From positions 1 through 64,000 of the forward strand of contig NZ_PJME01000003.1 in NCBI RefSeq assembly GCF_002954775.1: DNA of 64,000 nt, written 5' to 3'. The notes under the pieces are model-generated. The model was not told the origin of the DNA. It worked only from the letters and a program-made list of their open reading frames with translations, and searched no databases. A program made the position numbers and the translations under genes. Position 1 is the stretch's first letter. Every line of letters begins with the position of its first letter. The stretch is from Streptomyces geranii (lineage in GTDB: Bacteria > Actinomycetota > Actinomycetes > Streptomycetales > Streptomycetaceae). Below, in pieces: positions 25,943 through 34,915 of the stretch.

Positions 25943-25969
25943 GTAACGCTCGCGGGAGCAGCGCGATGA
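25943..25969 (+). promoter_or_regulatory. candidate ECF-type (ShbA-like) promoter of hrdB
   Basis: GTAAC (25943-25947) and CGATGA (25964-25969) are separated by 16 bases, the arrangement of an ECF sigma promoter. In S. griseus and S. coelicolor hrdB is transcribed mainly by the ECF sigma factor ShbA from a promoter of this kind. The assignment is by motif and position. Confidence 0.5.
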
Positions 25970-26134
25970 CCTAAGAGGTGACAGCCGCGGAGGGAATACG
26001 GACGCCGTTTCAGGCGCTGTGCATCCTCCCGGCCCTTGCCCGCGCCGTCGGCCCATCCCCAGTCGGCGGTCGTCGGCTCCTGTCCGTACTGGACGGGGCC
26101 GGAAGCCGTTTTCCAACGTTCCGAGAGGTTGTTC

Positions 26135-27670
26135 GTGTCGGCCAGCACATCCCGTACGCTCCCGCCGGAGATCGCCGAGTCCGTCTCTGTCATGGCGCTC
26201 ATCGAGCGGGGAAAGGCTGAGGGGCAGATCGCCGGCGACGACGTGCGTCGGGCCTTCGAAGCTGACCAGATTCCGGCCACTCAGTGGAAGAACGTACTGC
26301 GCAGCCTCAACCAGATCCTCGAGGAAGAGGGTGTGACGCTGATGGTCAGTGCCGCGGAGCCGAAGCGCACACGAAAGAGCGTCGCAGCGAAGAGTCCGGT
26401 CAAGCGCACCGCCACCAAGACGGTCGCGGCCAAGACGGTGACCACGAAGAAGGCCACCGCCACCGCCACCCCGACGGCCCCCACCGCCGAGCCCTCTGTC
26501 GACGACGAGGCGCCCGCGAAGAAGGCCGCCGCCGCCAAGAAGACGACGACCGCCAAGAAGGCGGTCGCGAAGAAGACCGTCGCGAAGAAGACGGTCGCCA
26601 AGAAGACCGCCGGCAAGGACGACGCCGAGGCCATCGAGGACGAGGTCCTCGAAGACGTCAAGGCCGGCGAAGAGGAAGAGGAGGGCGGCGAGAGCAAGGG
26701 CTTCGTCCTCTCCGACGACGACGAGGACGACGCGCCGGCCCAGCAGGTCGCCGTCGCCGGTGCCACCGCCGACCCGGTCAAGGACTACCTCAAGCAGATC
26801 GGCAAGGTCCCGCTGCTCAACGCCGAGCAGGAGGTCGAGCTCGCCAAGCGCATCGAGGCCGGTCTGTTCGCCGAGGACAAGCTGGCCAACGCCGACAAGC
26901 TCGCGCCGAAGCTCAAGCGCGAGCTGGAGATCATCGCCGAGGACGGCCGCCGCGCCAAGAACCACCTCCTGGAGGCCAACCTCCGCCTGGTGGTCTCCCT
27001 GGCCAAGCGCTACACCGGCCGCGGCATGCTCTTCCTGGACCTCATCCAGGAGGGCAACCTCGGTCTGATCCGCGCGGTCGAGAAGTTCGACTACACCAAG
27101 GGCTACAAGTTCTCCACGTACGCCACCTGGTGGATCCGGCAGGCCATCACCCGCGCCATGGCCGACCAGGCCCGCACCATCCGTATCCCGGTGCACATGG
27201 TCGAGGTCATCAACAAGCTCGCGCGCGTGCAGCGCCAGATGCTCCAGGACCTGGGCCGCGAGCCCACCCCGGAGGAGCTGGCCAAGGAACTCGACATGAC
27301 CCCCGAGAAGGTCATCGAGGTCCAGAAGTACGGCCGTGAGCCGATCTCCCTCCACACCCCCCTGGGTGAGGACGGCGACAGCGAGTTCGGTGACCTCATC
27401 GAGGACTCCGAGGCGGTCGTCCCGGCCGACGCGGTCAGCTTCACGCTCCTCCAGGAGCAGCTGCACTCGGTCCTCGACACCCTGTCCGAGCGTGAGGCGG
27501 GCGTCGTCTCGATGCGCTTCGGTCTCACCGACGGTCAGCCGAAGACCCTCGACGAGATCGGCAAGGTGTACGGCGTCACCCGCGAGCGCATCCGCCAGAT
27601 CGAGTCCAAGACCATGTCGAAGCTGCGCCACCCGTCGCGTTCCCAGGTGCTCCGCGACTACCTCGACTAG
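26135..27670 (+). CDS. hrdB: principal RNA polymerase sigma factor HrdB
   Basis: Protein of 511 residues from GTG 26135 ([16 protein letters not shown]). Residues 1-75 hold region 1.1-like helices. About 80-195 is a Lys/Ala-rich then acidic linker ([29 protein letters not shown]) typical of Streptomyces HrdB. Region 1.2 begins at [16 protein letters not shown], region 2 at [12 protein letters not shown] with the -10-binding [11 protein letters not shown], region 3 around [14 protein letters not shown], and region 4.2 at [19 protein letters not shown]. It is the essential housekeeping sigma factor that directs most vegetative transcription. It stands alone with its own promoter region and terminator. 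Confidence 0.98.
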   Translation: MSASTSRTLPPEIAESVSVMALIERGKAEGQIAGDDVRRAFEADQIPATQWKNVLRSLNQILEEEGVTLMVSAAEPKRTRKSVAAKSPVKRTATKTVAAKTVTTKKATATATPTAPTAEPSVDDEAPAKKAAAAKKTTTAKKAVAKKTVAKKTVAKKTAGKDDAEAIEDEVLEDVKAGEEEEEGGESKGFVLSDDDEDDAPAQQVAVAGATADPVKDYLKQIGKVPLLNAEQEVELAKRIEAGLFAEDKLANADKLAPKLKRELEIIAEDGRRAKNHLLEANLRLVVSLAKRYTGRGMLFLDLIQEGNLGLIRAVEKFDYTKGYKFSTYATWWIRQAITRAMADQARTIRIPVHMVEVINKLARVQRQMLQDLGREPTPEELAKELDMTPEKVIEVQKYGREPISLHTPLGEDGDSEFGDLIEDSEAVVPADAVSFTLLQEQLHSVLDTLSEREAGVVSMRFGLTDGQPKTLDEIGKVYGVTRERIRQIESKTMSKLRHPSRSQVLRDYLD

Positions 27671-27699
27671 ATCGACCGGACAGCAGTCGTACGACACGG

Positions 27700-27733
27700 A
27701 AGGCCCGGCCTCCCTCGACGGGGGCCGGGCCTT
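27700..27733 (+). terminator. hrdB terminator
   Basis: Hairpin AAGGCCCGGCC / GGCCGGGCCTT, a perfect 11-base stem, 30 bases after the hrdB stop codon. Confidence 0.85.
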
Positions 27734-27904
27734 CGTGCTGGGCGGGAGCGGGCCTGCGCACCGGCGTGCGGGGAGCGCGGCCCGGCGCGCGCCGGGCGCG
27801 GTGCTCCAGCCGACGGCGTCCCTCTTTCGTGGCCCGCGCGTGCGGGGCGGGGCGGGTTGGATCACTCTGGGTTTCTCGTGATCATCCCTGAGTGAGGAGC
27901 GCGC

Positions 27905-28771
27905 ATGCGTCGTCCCTTTGTCCGGGCCCTGTCCCGGGCGCTGACCGGGTCGCTGGTCCTGGCGGCCTCGGCGGCCGTGATACCGCCGGCGTCCGCAGCC
28001 CCGGTCGCCGCCGACGGCGTCGTCGTGGGCGGATTCCCGGTCGACGTGTCCGAGGGCCCCTGGACGGTGGCCCTGTCCAGCCGTGACCGGTTCGGGGGTA
28101 CCCGCGCCGGCCAGTTCTGCGGCGGCGTGGCCGTCGGCCCGACCACCGTGCTGACCGCGGCCCACTGCATGGGCGCGGACGTCCTCGGGGCACCGCCCGA
28201 CCGCGTTCAGGACCTGAAGGTCATCACCGGGCGTACGGAACTGACGTCGGCCCAGGGCAAGGAGATCGCCGTACGCGACACCTGGGTCAACCCGGGCTAC
28301 GACAAGAGCACCAACGCGGGGGACTTCGCGGTGCTCACCCTCGCCGAGGCCCTTCCGCGGACCTCGGTCATCGGGATGGCGGCGGCCGGTGACCCGGCCT
28401 ACCAGGCCGGTACGAGCGCCACGGTCTACGGCTGGGGCGACATCACGGGCGGCGCCGACTACGCGCGCAGCCTGCGGGCCGCACGCGTGCACGTGCTGGC
28501 CGACGCGCTCTGCGAGCGGGCCTATCCCGGCAGCGCCGACGGGAAGTACCGGGCCGACAGCATGCTGTGCGCCGGTGAGGCGGCAGGGGGGCCGGATGCC
28601 TGTCAGGGGGACAGCGGAGGGCCGCTGGTCGCCCAGGGACGGCTGGTCGGGCTCGTGTCCTGGGGGAGCGGCTGTGGACGGCCGGGCAGCCCGGGTGTCT
28701 ACACGCGGGTCTCGGACGTCGTACGGACGATGGGGTGGGACACCGCCACCACGGTCGGCGGCGGTGCCTGA
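27905..28771 (+). CDS. secreted trypsin-like serine protease (S1)
   Basis: Protein of 288 residues from ATG 27905, preceded by GAGGAG. A signal peptide (residues 1 to about 32: Arg-rich n-region, LTGSLVLAASAAV core, ASA-AP cleavage) is followed by a short propeptide and a mature start near VVGGFPV. The catalytic triad motifs are TAAHC (His), DFAVLTL (Asp) and DACQGDSGGPL (Ser). The Asp six residues before the active Ser in PDACQGDSGG predicts trypsin-like cleavage after Arg/Lys. Cys pairs fit the usual disulfides. Exported, probably for extracellular protein digestion or maturation of other secreted proteins. It follows hrdB, as in related genomes. Confidence 0.92.
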   Translation: MRRPFVRALSRALTGSLVLAASAAVIPPASAAPVAADGVVVGGFPVDVSEGPWTVALSSRDRFGGTRAGQFCGGVAVGPTTVLTAAHCMGADVLGAPPDRVQDLKVITGRTELTSAQGKEIAVRDTWVNPGYDKSTNAGDFAVLTLAEALPRTSVIGMAAAGDPAYQAGTSATVYGWGDITGGADYARSLRAARVHVLADALCERAYPGSADGKYRADSMLCAGEAAGGPDACQGDSGGPLVAQGRLVGLVSWGSGCGRPGSPGVYTRVSDVVRTMGWDTATTVGGGA

Positions 28772-28855
28772 GGCCCCGTGTGCGGCGGTCTGAGGGGTCT
28801 TCGGGACCCGAACCCCGACCGACCGCCTGAGGGCGCGTGAGTGAGCTTGTCAGAA

Positions 28856-28894
28856 GCGGGCGGCCACTCCTGGGTGGAGGAGTGGCCGCCCGCC
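28856..28894. terminator. bidirectional terminator between convergent genes
   Basis: GCGGGCGGCCACTCC / GGAGTGGCCGCCCGC, a perfect 15-base stem with a short loop, between the protease gene and the convergent zinc-ribbon gene. Confidence 0.85.
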
Positions 28895-28938
28895 TCAACC
28901 GGCCTGTGCCGGCACTGGCTCGTCGTCGACGCGCGGTA

Positions 28939-29169
28939 TCAGCGTTCTTCTTCGGTGGAGCTGGCCGGAACGGTAGTCAGCCGCTCCGTCTCGTCCTGTA
29001 TCTCAGCGGCGATCTTCTTGAGTTCCGGCTCGAACTTGCGGCCGTGGTGGGCGCAGAAGAGCAGTTCTCCGCCGCTCGCCAAGACAACGCGAAGGTATGC
29101 CTGGGCGCCGCAGCGGTCGCAGCGATCAGCGGCCGTCAGCGGGCTCGCGGGGGTCAGAACAGTAGTCAC
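28939..29169 (-). CDS. small zinc-ribbon protein (DUF7455-like)
   Basis: Protein of 76 residues from ATG 29169. CDRCGAQAYLRVVL at residues 17-30 and LLFCAHHGRKF near residue 37 give a CxxC...CxxH set that should bind one zinc. The tail is charged and helical. Such short proteins are conserved across Streptomyces next to hrdB/parE. Function unknown. Confidence 0.82.
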   Translation of the reverse strand: MTTVLTPASPLTAADRCDRCGAQAYLRVVLASGGELLFCAHHGRKFEPELKKIAAEIQDETERLTTVPASSTEEER

Positions 29170-29621
29170 GTCGCCTCTTCTCTAGCTCGACGAGCTGTCG
29201 TACCAGGGTCAACATCCAACCAGGCCGAAAACGTTCCCGCTCGCGGCTCTTCCTCGAAAAAAATCTTTTCGAGACGGCTGTCTGCTGCCGGTTGGCGGCG
29301 AATGTGCCGTATTGCGTGTCTTCGTGTCTGTACGGGTTCGCGCTGTCTGTCGTCTGTAGGGGTGTACGTCCTCCCGGCTGGGTTGCCGGTTGTTCATGAG
29401 GACGTGCCCGGAGCCTAAATGGTTCATGCCTCGAAGGGAACGTGATATGTACTTCACTCAATCGAGGGATCGAACAAGCATGCGACCTTGGAATAGTGTG
29501 AGTTCATGACGAGGGTGGCGTTACATCGGCTCTACCAGGCCTCGGTACCCTCTGAGCGGCGACCGAAGCCGGGCCCTTACCCACCAGGGCACCAATTGAA
29601 ATTCAGCGAGGAGCGAACCGC
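29170..29621. other. divergent promoter region between the zinc-ribbon gene and parE
   Basis: About 450 bases without a convincing gene and less GC-rich than the surroundings. It contains a 21-base hairpin/palindrome, CTCGAAAA-AAATC-TTTTCGAG, at 29253-29273, in the upstream region of the zinc-ribbon gene. A ribosome site GAGGAG stands 11 bases before parE. Confidence 0.5.
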
Positions 29622-31742
29622 GTGACCGCCGATACGTCCGTGCCGTCCACTGCGCTGCTGGCAGGAGCAGACCGGGACGGTTCCAACTACACCGCGCGGC
29701 ACCTGCTCGTCCTTGAGGGACTCGAAGCCGTGCGCAAGCGCCCAGGCATGTACATCGGGTCGACGGACAGCCGCGGCCTGATGCACTGCCTCTGGGAGAT
29801 CATCGACAACTCCGTGGATGAGGCCCTCGGGGGCTACTGCGACCACATCGACGTCATCCTGCACGACGACGGCTCCGTCGAGGTGCGGGACAACGGCCGG
29901 GGCATCCCCGTGGACGTCGAGCCCAAGACCGGCCTCTCCGGTGTCGAGGTCGTCATGACCAAGCTGCACGCCGGCGGCAAGTTCGGCGGCGGCTCGTACG
30001 CCGCCTCCGGCGGTCTGCACGGCGTGGGCGCGTCCGTGGTGAACGCGCTCTCGGCCCGGCTCGACGTCGAGGTCGACCGCGTGGGCAGCACCCACGCGAT
30101 CAGCTTCCGGCGCGGCGTGCCCGGCTCCTTCGCCACGGTCGGCCCCGACGCCGAGTTCGAGCCGGGGGGCCTGCGCAAGACGAAGCGGATCCCGAAGACC
30201 CGTACGGGCACGCGCGTGCGCTACTGGGCAGACCGGCAGATCTTCCTCAAGGACGCCAAGCTCTCCCTGGACAACCTCCACCAGCGCGCCCGCCAGACGG
30301 CGTTCCTGGTGCCGGGCCTCACCATCGTCGTCCGGGACGAGTTCGGGCTCGGCGAGGGCGGCAGCAAGGGCGAGGAGTCGTTCCGCTTCGACGGCGGGAT
30401 CAGCGAGTTCTGCGAGTACCTGGCCTCTGACAAGCCGGTCTGCGACGTCCTCCGCTTCTCCGGCCAGGGCACCTTCAAGGAGACGGTCCCGGTCCTGGAC
30501 GACCATGGCCAGATGACGCCCACGGAGGTCACCCGCGAGCTGGGTGTCGACGTGGCGCTGCGCTGGGGCACGGGGTACGACGCGAACCTCAAGTCGTTCG
30601 TGAACATCATCGCCACCCCCAAGGGCGGCACCCATGTCGCGGGCTTCGAACAGGCTGTCGCGAAGACGATGAACGAGGTGCTGCGCACCAAGAAGCTGCT
30701 GCGCGTCGCCGAGGACGACATCGTCAAGGACGACGCCCTGGAGGGGCTCACCGCGGTGGTCACCGTGCGGCTCGCCGAGCCGCAGTTCGAGGGCCAGACC
30801 AAGGAGGTGCTCGGCACCTCGGCGGCCCGCCGGATCGTGACGAACGTGGTGTCCAAGGAGCTGAAGGACTTCCTGACCACCACCAAGCGGGACGCCGCCG
30901 CGCAGGCCCGTGTCGTCATGGAGAAGGCGGTCGCCGCTGCCCGTACGAGGATCGCGGCCCGGCAGCACAAGGACGCGCAGCGCCGGAAGACGGCCCTGGA
31001 GTCCTCCTCGCTGCCCGCGAAGCTCGCCGACTGCCGCAGTGACGACGTCGAGCGCAGCGAGCTGTTCATCGTGGAGGGCGACTCCGCGCTCGGCACGGCC
31101 AAGCTCGCCCGGAACTCCGAGTTCCAGGCTCTGCTGCCGATCCGGGGCAAGATCCTCAATGTCCAGAAGTCGTCGGTCACCGACATGCTGAAGAACGCCG
31201 AGTGCGGCGCGATCATCCAGGTCATAGGGTCCGGTTCCGGCCGTACGTTCGACATCGACGCGGCCCGCTACGGCAAGATCATCATGATGACCGACGCCGA
31301 CGTCGACGGCTCCCACATCCGCACCCTGCTGCTGACCCTGTTCCACCGCTACATGCGGCCCATGGTCGAGGCCGGCCGGGTGTTCGCCGCGGTGCCGCCG
31401 TTGCACCGCATCGAACTCGTCCAGCCGAAGAAGGGCCAGGACAAGTACGTCTACACGTACTCGGACCGGGAGCTGCGCGAGAAGCTGCAGGAGTTCCAGA
31501 GCAAGGGCGTCCGTCACAAGGACTCGATCCAGCGCTACAAGGGCCTCGGCGAGATGGACGCCGACCAGCTGGCCGAGACCACGATGGATCCCCGTCATCG
31601 CACCCTGCGCCGGATCAACCTGTCCGACCTGGACTCCGCCGAGCAGGTCTTCGACCTGCTGATGGGCAACGACGTGGCCCCCCGCAAGGAGTTCATCTCC
31701 AGCTCGGCGGCGACGCTGGACAGGTCCCGCATCGACGCGTGA
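29622..31742 (+). CDS. parE: DNA topoisomerase IV subunit B (GyrB/ParE family)
   Basis: Protein of 706 residues from GTG 29622. The GHKL ATPase domain has IIDNSVDEALGG, VRDNGRGIPVDV and GGLHGVGASVVNALS. The transducer domain follows. The TOPRIM domain has IVEGDSALGTAK and MTDADVDGSHIRTLL, and the C-terminus has RYKGLGEMDADQL. It supplies the ATPase half of a type IIA topoisomerase whose cleaving half is the parC gene at 43402-45858 in this window. It lies outside the dnaA-recF-gyrB context of true gyrB, which supports the topo IV reading; the products decatenate daughter chromosomes. Confidence 0.92.
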   Translation: MTADTSVPSTALLAGADRDGSNYTARHLLVLEGLEAVRKRPGMYIGSTDSRGLMHCLWEIIDNSVDEALGGYCDHIDVILHDDGSVEVRDNGRGIPVDVEPKTGLSGVEVVMTKLHAGGKFGGGSYAASGGLHGVGASVVNALSARLDVEVDRVGSTHAISFRRGVPGSFATVGPDAEFEPGGLRKTKRIPKTRTGTRVRYWADRQIFLKDAKLSLDNLHQRARQTAFLVPGLTIVVRDEFGLGEGGSKGEESFRFDGGISEFCEYLASDKPVCDVLRFSGQGTFKETVPVLDDHGQMTPTEVTRELGVDVALRWGTGYDANLKSFVNIIATPKGGTHVAGFEQAVAKTMNEVLRTKKLLRVAEDDIVKDDALEGLTAVVTVRLAEPQFEGQTKEVLGTSAARRIVTNVVSKELKDFLTTTKRDAAAQARVVMEKAVAAARTRIAARQHKDAQRRKTALESSSLPAKLADCRSDDVERSELFIVEGDSALGTAKLARNSEFQALLPIRGKILNVQKSSVTDMLKNAECGAIIQVIGSGSGRTFDIDAARYGKIIMMTDADVDGSHIRTLLLTLFHRYMRPMVEAGRVFAAVPPLHRIELVQPKKGQDKYVYTYSDRELREKLQEFQSKGVRHKDSIQRYKGLGEMDADQLAETTMDPRHRTLRRINLSDLDSAEQVFDLLMGNDVAPRKEFISSSAATLDRSRIDA

Positions 31743-31749
31743 CCGGGGT

Positions 31750-31786
31750 GGGCCGGGCGTACACCTCAGGGGTGTACACCCGGCCC
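31750..31786 (+). terminator. parE terminator
   Basis: Long hairpin with a 15-base stem, GGGCCGGG-GTACACC type arms on both sides of a short loop, ten bases after the parE stop. Confidence 0.8.
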
Positions 31787-31880
31787 ACCGCGAACCCGTC
31801 CCACGGGATGAATCACCTAATGGGGTGAAGCCCATGGAGAAGAAGAGTCGGGGGTCTTCCCGTTCTGTCCATCCTTGGGC

Positions 31881-32444
31881 ATGCAGTCAAGCACCGGTCG
31901 TCCGCGCGGACACGTGGGCGGCCCTGAGAGTTCGGCCGAGTCCGGCAAAGGTCGTGACGTCGTCCCCACCCACGCGGGGGTGAGCGGGGACACGCCGTTC
32001 GAGGACCCCTGGTACGACGCGCTCGCCTCCGGCTGGGGCGAGCTGGACGGCACGGGTGCGCCCGCTGCCGTCGTCCCGCCCGCGCGCCGGCAGGAGAGCC
32101 GGGGCGGCGGCGCGGCCGACGTCTATCTGGAGGTGCAGCGCAGCGCGGCCTTCCAGGAGGTACGCGGCCGATACCGGCGGTTCGTGGTCCCCGGCGTCGC
32201 CGTCTTCTTCTCCTGGTACGTGGCCTACGTGGTGACCGCGACCACGGCACCGGGATTCATGGCCAGGCCCGTGGTGGGCGCGGTGAACGTGGCGATGCTC
32301 GCGGGGCTCGGCCAGTTCCTGACGACGTTCCTGTTCACCTGGGCGTACGCGCGCCACGCACGGCTGCGCAGGGACCGGGCCGCGCTCGATCTGCGCTGGG
32401 ACACCCAGGAACTGACGCGGGGTCTGAGGGGCGGCGGGTCGTGA
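31881..32444 (+). CDS. DUF485 membrane protein, partner of the symporter
   Basis: Protein of 187 residues from ATG 31881 (an in-frame TTG lies at 31875). Residues 1-90 are a hydrophilic, disordered N-terminal extension longer than in most DUF485 proteins. The DUF485 core (from VYLEVQRSAAFQEVRGRYRR) has two membrane helices, FVVPGVAVFFSWYVAYVV and a second near VAMLAGLGQFLTTFLFTW. Its stop overlaps the symporter start (GTGA), the standard arrangement with acetate/solute permeases (YjcH-ActP type). Its role is probably assembly or regulation of that permease. Confidence 0.88.
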   Translation: MQSSTGRPRGHVGGPESSAESGKGRDVVPTHAGVSGDTPFEDPWYDALASGWGELDGTGAPAAVVPPARRQESRGGGAADVYLEVQRSAAFQEVRGRYRRFVVPGVAVFFSWYVAYVVTATTAPGFMARPVVGAVNVAMLAGLGQFLTTFLFTWAYARHARLRRDRAALDLRWDTQELTRGLRGGGS

Positions 32445-34033
32445 CGGGCAATCATCAGGTGCTGGCGCTGGTCCTGTTCAGCGCGTTCGTCGCCGTCACC
32501 CTGGGCATCACCACCTGGGTGAGCAGGCACCGGCAGGGCTCCGCGGAGGAGTTCTACGCGGGCGGGCGGCTCTTCTCCCCGATGGAGAATGGTTTTGCCA
32601 TCGCGGGCGACTACATGTCGGCAGCCTCCTTCCTCGGCATCTCCGGCCTCATCGCCCTCTTCGGCTACGACGGACTGCTGTACTCGGTGGGCTTCCTGGT
32701 CGCCTGGCTCGTCGTGCTGTTCCTGGTCGCCGAACTGGTGCGCAACTGCGGACGGTTCACCCTGGCCGACGTCGTCGCGGCCCGGATGCGGGAGCGGCCG
32801 GTGCGGATCGCGGCGGGAACTTCCTCGGTCACCGTGTCCGTTCTGTATTTGGTGGCGCAAATGGTCGGGGCGGGCAGCCTGGTCGCGCTGCTGCTGGGCG
32901 GGACGAGCGAGGCGGCGCAGTCCTGGACGGTGATCGCGGTCGGCGCGCTCATGGTGATCTATGTGTCGTTGGGAGGGATGCGGGCCACCACCTGGATCCA
33001 GATCGTCAAGGCGGTCCTGCTCATGGGCGGGGCCATCACGCTCACCGTGCTGGTGCTGGTGCGGTTCCACGGCGACTTCGACCAGCTGCTGCGCACGGCG
33101 GCCGAGCGCAGCGGCCACGGCGACGCCTTCCTCGCCCCCGGACTGCGGTACGGCGGCGACTGGACCTCGCGGTTCGACTTCATGAGCCTGGGACTCGCCC
33201 TCGTCCTGGGCACCGCCGGGCTGCCGCACATCCTGTCGCGCTTCTACACCGTGCCGACCGCCCGGGCCGCGCGCCGTTCGGTCGTCTGGTCGATCGGGCT
33301 CATCGGCGGCTTCTACCTGATGACCATCGTCCTCGGCTTCGGCGCGGCGGCGATCGTCGGACCGGAGGCGGTCCGCGGGTCCAACGCCGCCGGGAACACG
33401 GCGGTGCCGCTGCTGGCCCTCGACCTGGGCGGCGGCGCGGGCTCCACGGGTGGAACGGTTCTGTTCGCGATCGTCGCCGCCATCGCGTTCGCGACGATCC
33501 TCGCGGTGGTCGCCGGCATCACGCTCGCCTCCTCGGCGTCCGTCGCCCACGACCTGTACGCGTCGCTGCGCCGCCCGCGCGCCAAGCCGCGCAGCGAGGT
33601 GGCCGTGGCCCGTACCGCCGCCGTCGGCATCGGCGTCGTGGCCATCGCCCTCGGCCTGCTGGCCCGCGACCTGAACGTCGCCTTCCTGGTCGGCCTCGCC
33701 TTCGCCGTCGCGGCGTCCGCGAACCTGCCGGTGCTGCTCTACTCGCTGTTCTGGGGCGGCTTCACGACCAGGGGCGCGGTGTGGTCGGTGTACGGGGGGC
33801 TGATTCCGTCGGTCGTCCTCGTGCTGCTGTCACCGGTGGTGTCGGGCAGCCCCGAATCCCTGTTCCCCGGCGTCGACTTCCAGTACTTCCCGCTGCAGAA
33901 CCCGGGGCTCGTCTCGATCCCGCTGGGCTTCCTCGCGGGCTGGCTCGGCACGGTCACCTCCGCGGAGAAGCCGGACGAGGCCAAGCACGCGGAGACCGAG
34001 GTGCGGTCCCTCACGGGGGCGGGGGCTGTCTAG
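32441..34033 (+). CDS. sodium:solute symporter (ActP-like cation/acetate family)
   Basis: Protein of 530 residues from GTG 32441 with about 13 membrane helices. SSF-family signatures include the N-terminal EEFYAGGRLFSPMENGFAIAGDYMSAASFLGI and GLALVLGTAGLPHILSRFYTV (each split here only as landmarks). It is coupled to the DUF485 gene upstream. The substrate is probably a short-chain monocarboxylate such as acetate or pyruvate, taken up with a cation. The neighbouring CitA/DcuS-type sensor system and citrate synthases suggest carboxylate use, but regulation of this gene by that system is inference. The gene converges on the response regulator at 34118. Confidence 0.9.
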   Translation: MTGNHQVLALVLFSAFVAVTLGITTWVSRHRQGSAEEFYAGGRLFSPMENGFAIAGDYMSAASFLGISGLIALFGYDGLLYSVGFLVAWLVVLFLVAELVRNCGRFTLADVVAARMRERPVRIAAGTSSVTVSVLYLVAQMVGAGSLVALLLGGTSEAAQSWTVIAVGALMVIYVSLGGMRATTWIQIVKAVLLMGGAITLTVLVLVRFHGDFDQLLRTAAERSGHGDAFLAPGLRYGGDWTSRFDFMSLGLALVLGTAGLPHILSRFYTVPTARAARRSVVWSIGLIGGFYLMTIVLGFGAAAIVGPEAVRGSNAAGNTAVPLLALDLGGGAGSTGGTVLFAIVAAIAFATILAVVAGITLASSASVAHDLYASLRRPRAKPRSEVAVARTAAVGIGVVAIALGLLARDLNVAFLVGLAFAVAASANLPVLLYSLFWGGFTTRGAVWSVYGGLIPSVVLVLLSPVVSGSPESLFPGVDFQYFPLQNPGLVSIPLGFLAGWLGTVTSAEKPDEAKHAETEVRSLTGAGAV

Positions 34034-34117
34034 CGGGCGGCGATTTCACCCTCGTACGACTTCGTCTTGGTGTGACTTCACGGTCGTACGACGGGGGAGG
34101 GGCGGCCGGTCGTCGGC

Positions 34118-34816
34118 TCAGGGAGCCACCCAGGCGTACCGGTGTTCGGGGCGGCCCGTGTCGCCGTACTTGAGGGAGAGGCGGAGGCGGCCCGCCTGTT
34201 CCAGGTGGCGGAGGTAGCGCTGGGCCGTCGAGCGGCTCAGGCCTGTCTCGGCGGCCACCTCGTGGGCCGAGAGGGCGTGGCCCGCGCGGTGGAGGACGCC
34301 GCAGATGAGGTCCGTGGTCGGCTCCGAGTGGCCGCTCGGCAGGCCGGGGCCGGGTGAGGCGGGGACGGGCGGGGTGCGCAGGGCGCCGAAGATCTGGTCG
34401 ACCTGTTCCTGGCAGGTGTGGTCGCGGTCGCCGACGTGGTCGACGGTGCGGCGCAGGTCGGCGTAGGAGTCCAGGCGGGTGCGCAGTGCCGTGAAGGTGA
34501 ACGGCTTGACCAGGTAGTGCAGGGCGCCCAGGCGCATCGCGGTCTGGATGGTCACCACGTCGCTCGCTGCCGTGATCATGATGACATCGGTGCAGTGGCC
34601 CTGTTCCCGCATCCGGTGGACGAGTTCGAGCCCCGTCCCGTCGGGCAGGCAGTGGTCGAGCAGGACCAGGTCGATGGTGCCGCGCTGCACGGCGGTCAAT
34701 GCCTGCGCAGCGGTGTGGGCACGGGCGGCGACCCGGAATCCGGGGACCTTCTCCACGTACTTGGCGTTGATCTCCGCGACACGGAAGTCGTCGTCCACCA
34801 CGAGGACGTCAATCAT
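34118..34816 (-). CDS. CitB/DcuR-type response regulator (paralog 1)
   Basis: Protein of 232 residues from ATG 34816. The receiver domain (1-120) has VLVVDDDFR (acid pair), VLLDHCLPDG (phospho-acceptor Asp) and YLVKPFTF (Lys). A linker leads to a C-terminal winged helix with ALSAHEVAAETGLSRSTAQRYLRHL. The terminal motif KYGDTGRPEHRYAW matches the second regulator at 34916. About 100 bases separate them, so this copy may have its own promoter. It has no adjacent kinase of its own and might be driven by the kinase at 35593. Confidence 0.9.
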   Translation of the reverse strand: MIDVLVVDDDFRVAEINAKYVEKVPGFRVAARAHTAAQALTAVQRGTIDLVLLDHCLPDGTGLELVHRMREQGHCTDVIMITAASDVVTIQTAMRLGALHYLVKPFTFTALRTRLDSYADLRRTVDHVGDRDHTCQEQVDQIFGALRTPPVPASPGPGLPSGHSEPTTDLICGVLHRAGHALSAHEVAAETGLSRSTAQRYLRHLEQAGRLRLSLKYGDTGRPEHRYAWVAP

Positions 34817-34915
34817 CGGACCACTCTTGCAAGCAGGGTGACGGTTTGCGCCCAGAAGGCGGATGTTGTGGCATGCGCCACATCTTCGGTCCTCCGCTGT
34901 CGGCCCGCTCGTACC

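Larger units (their letters stand above)
25626..26134. other. whiH-hrdB intergenic region
   Basis: About 510 bases without a gene. It holds the whiH terminator (25695-25735) and the hrdB promoter region (candidate at 25943-25969), leaving a leader of roughly 160 bases before the hrdB start. Confidence 0.6.

Noticed and set aside
29577..31835. Long minus-strand open frame opposite parE
   Set aside because: Shadow of parE; composition typical of antisense Streptomyces frames.
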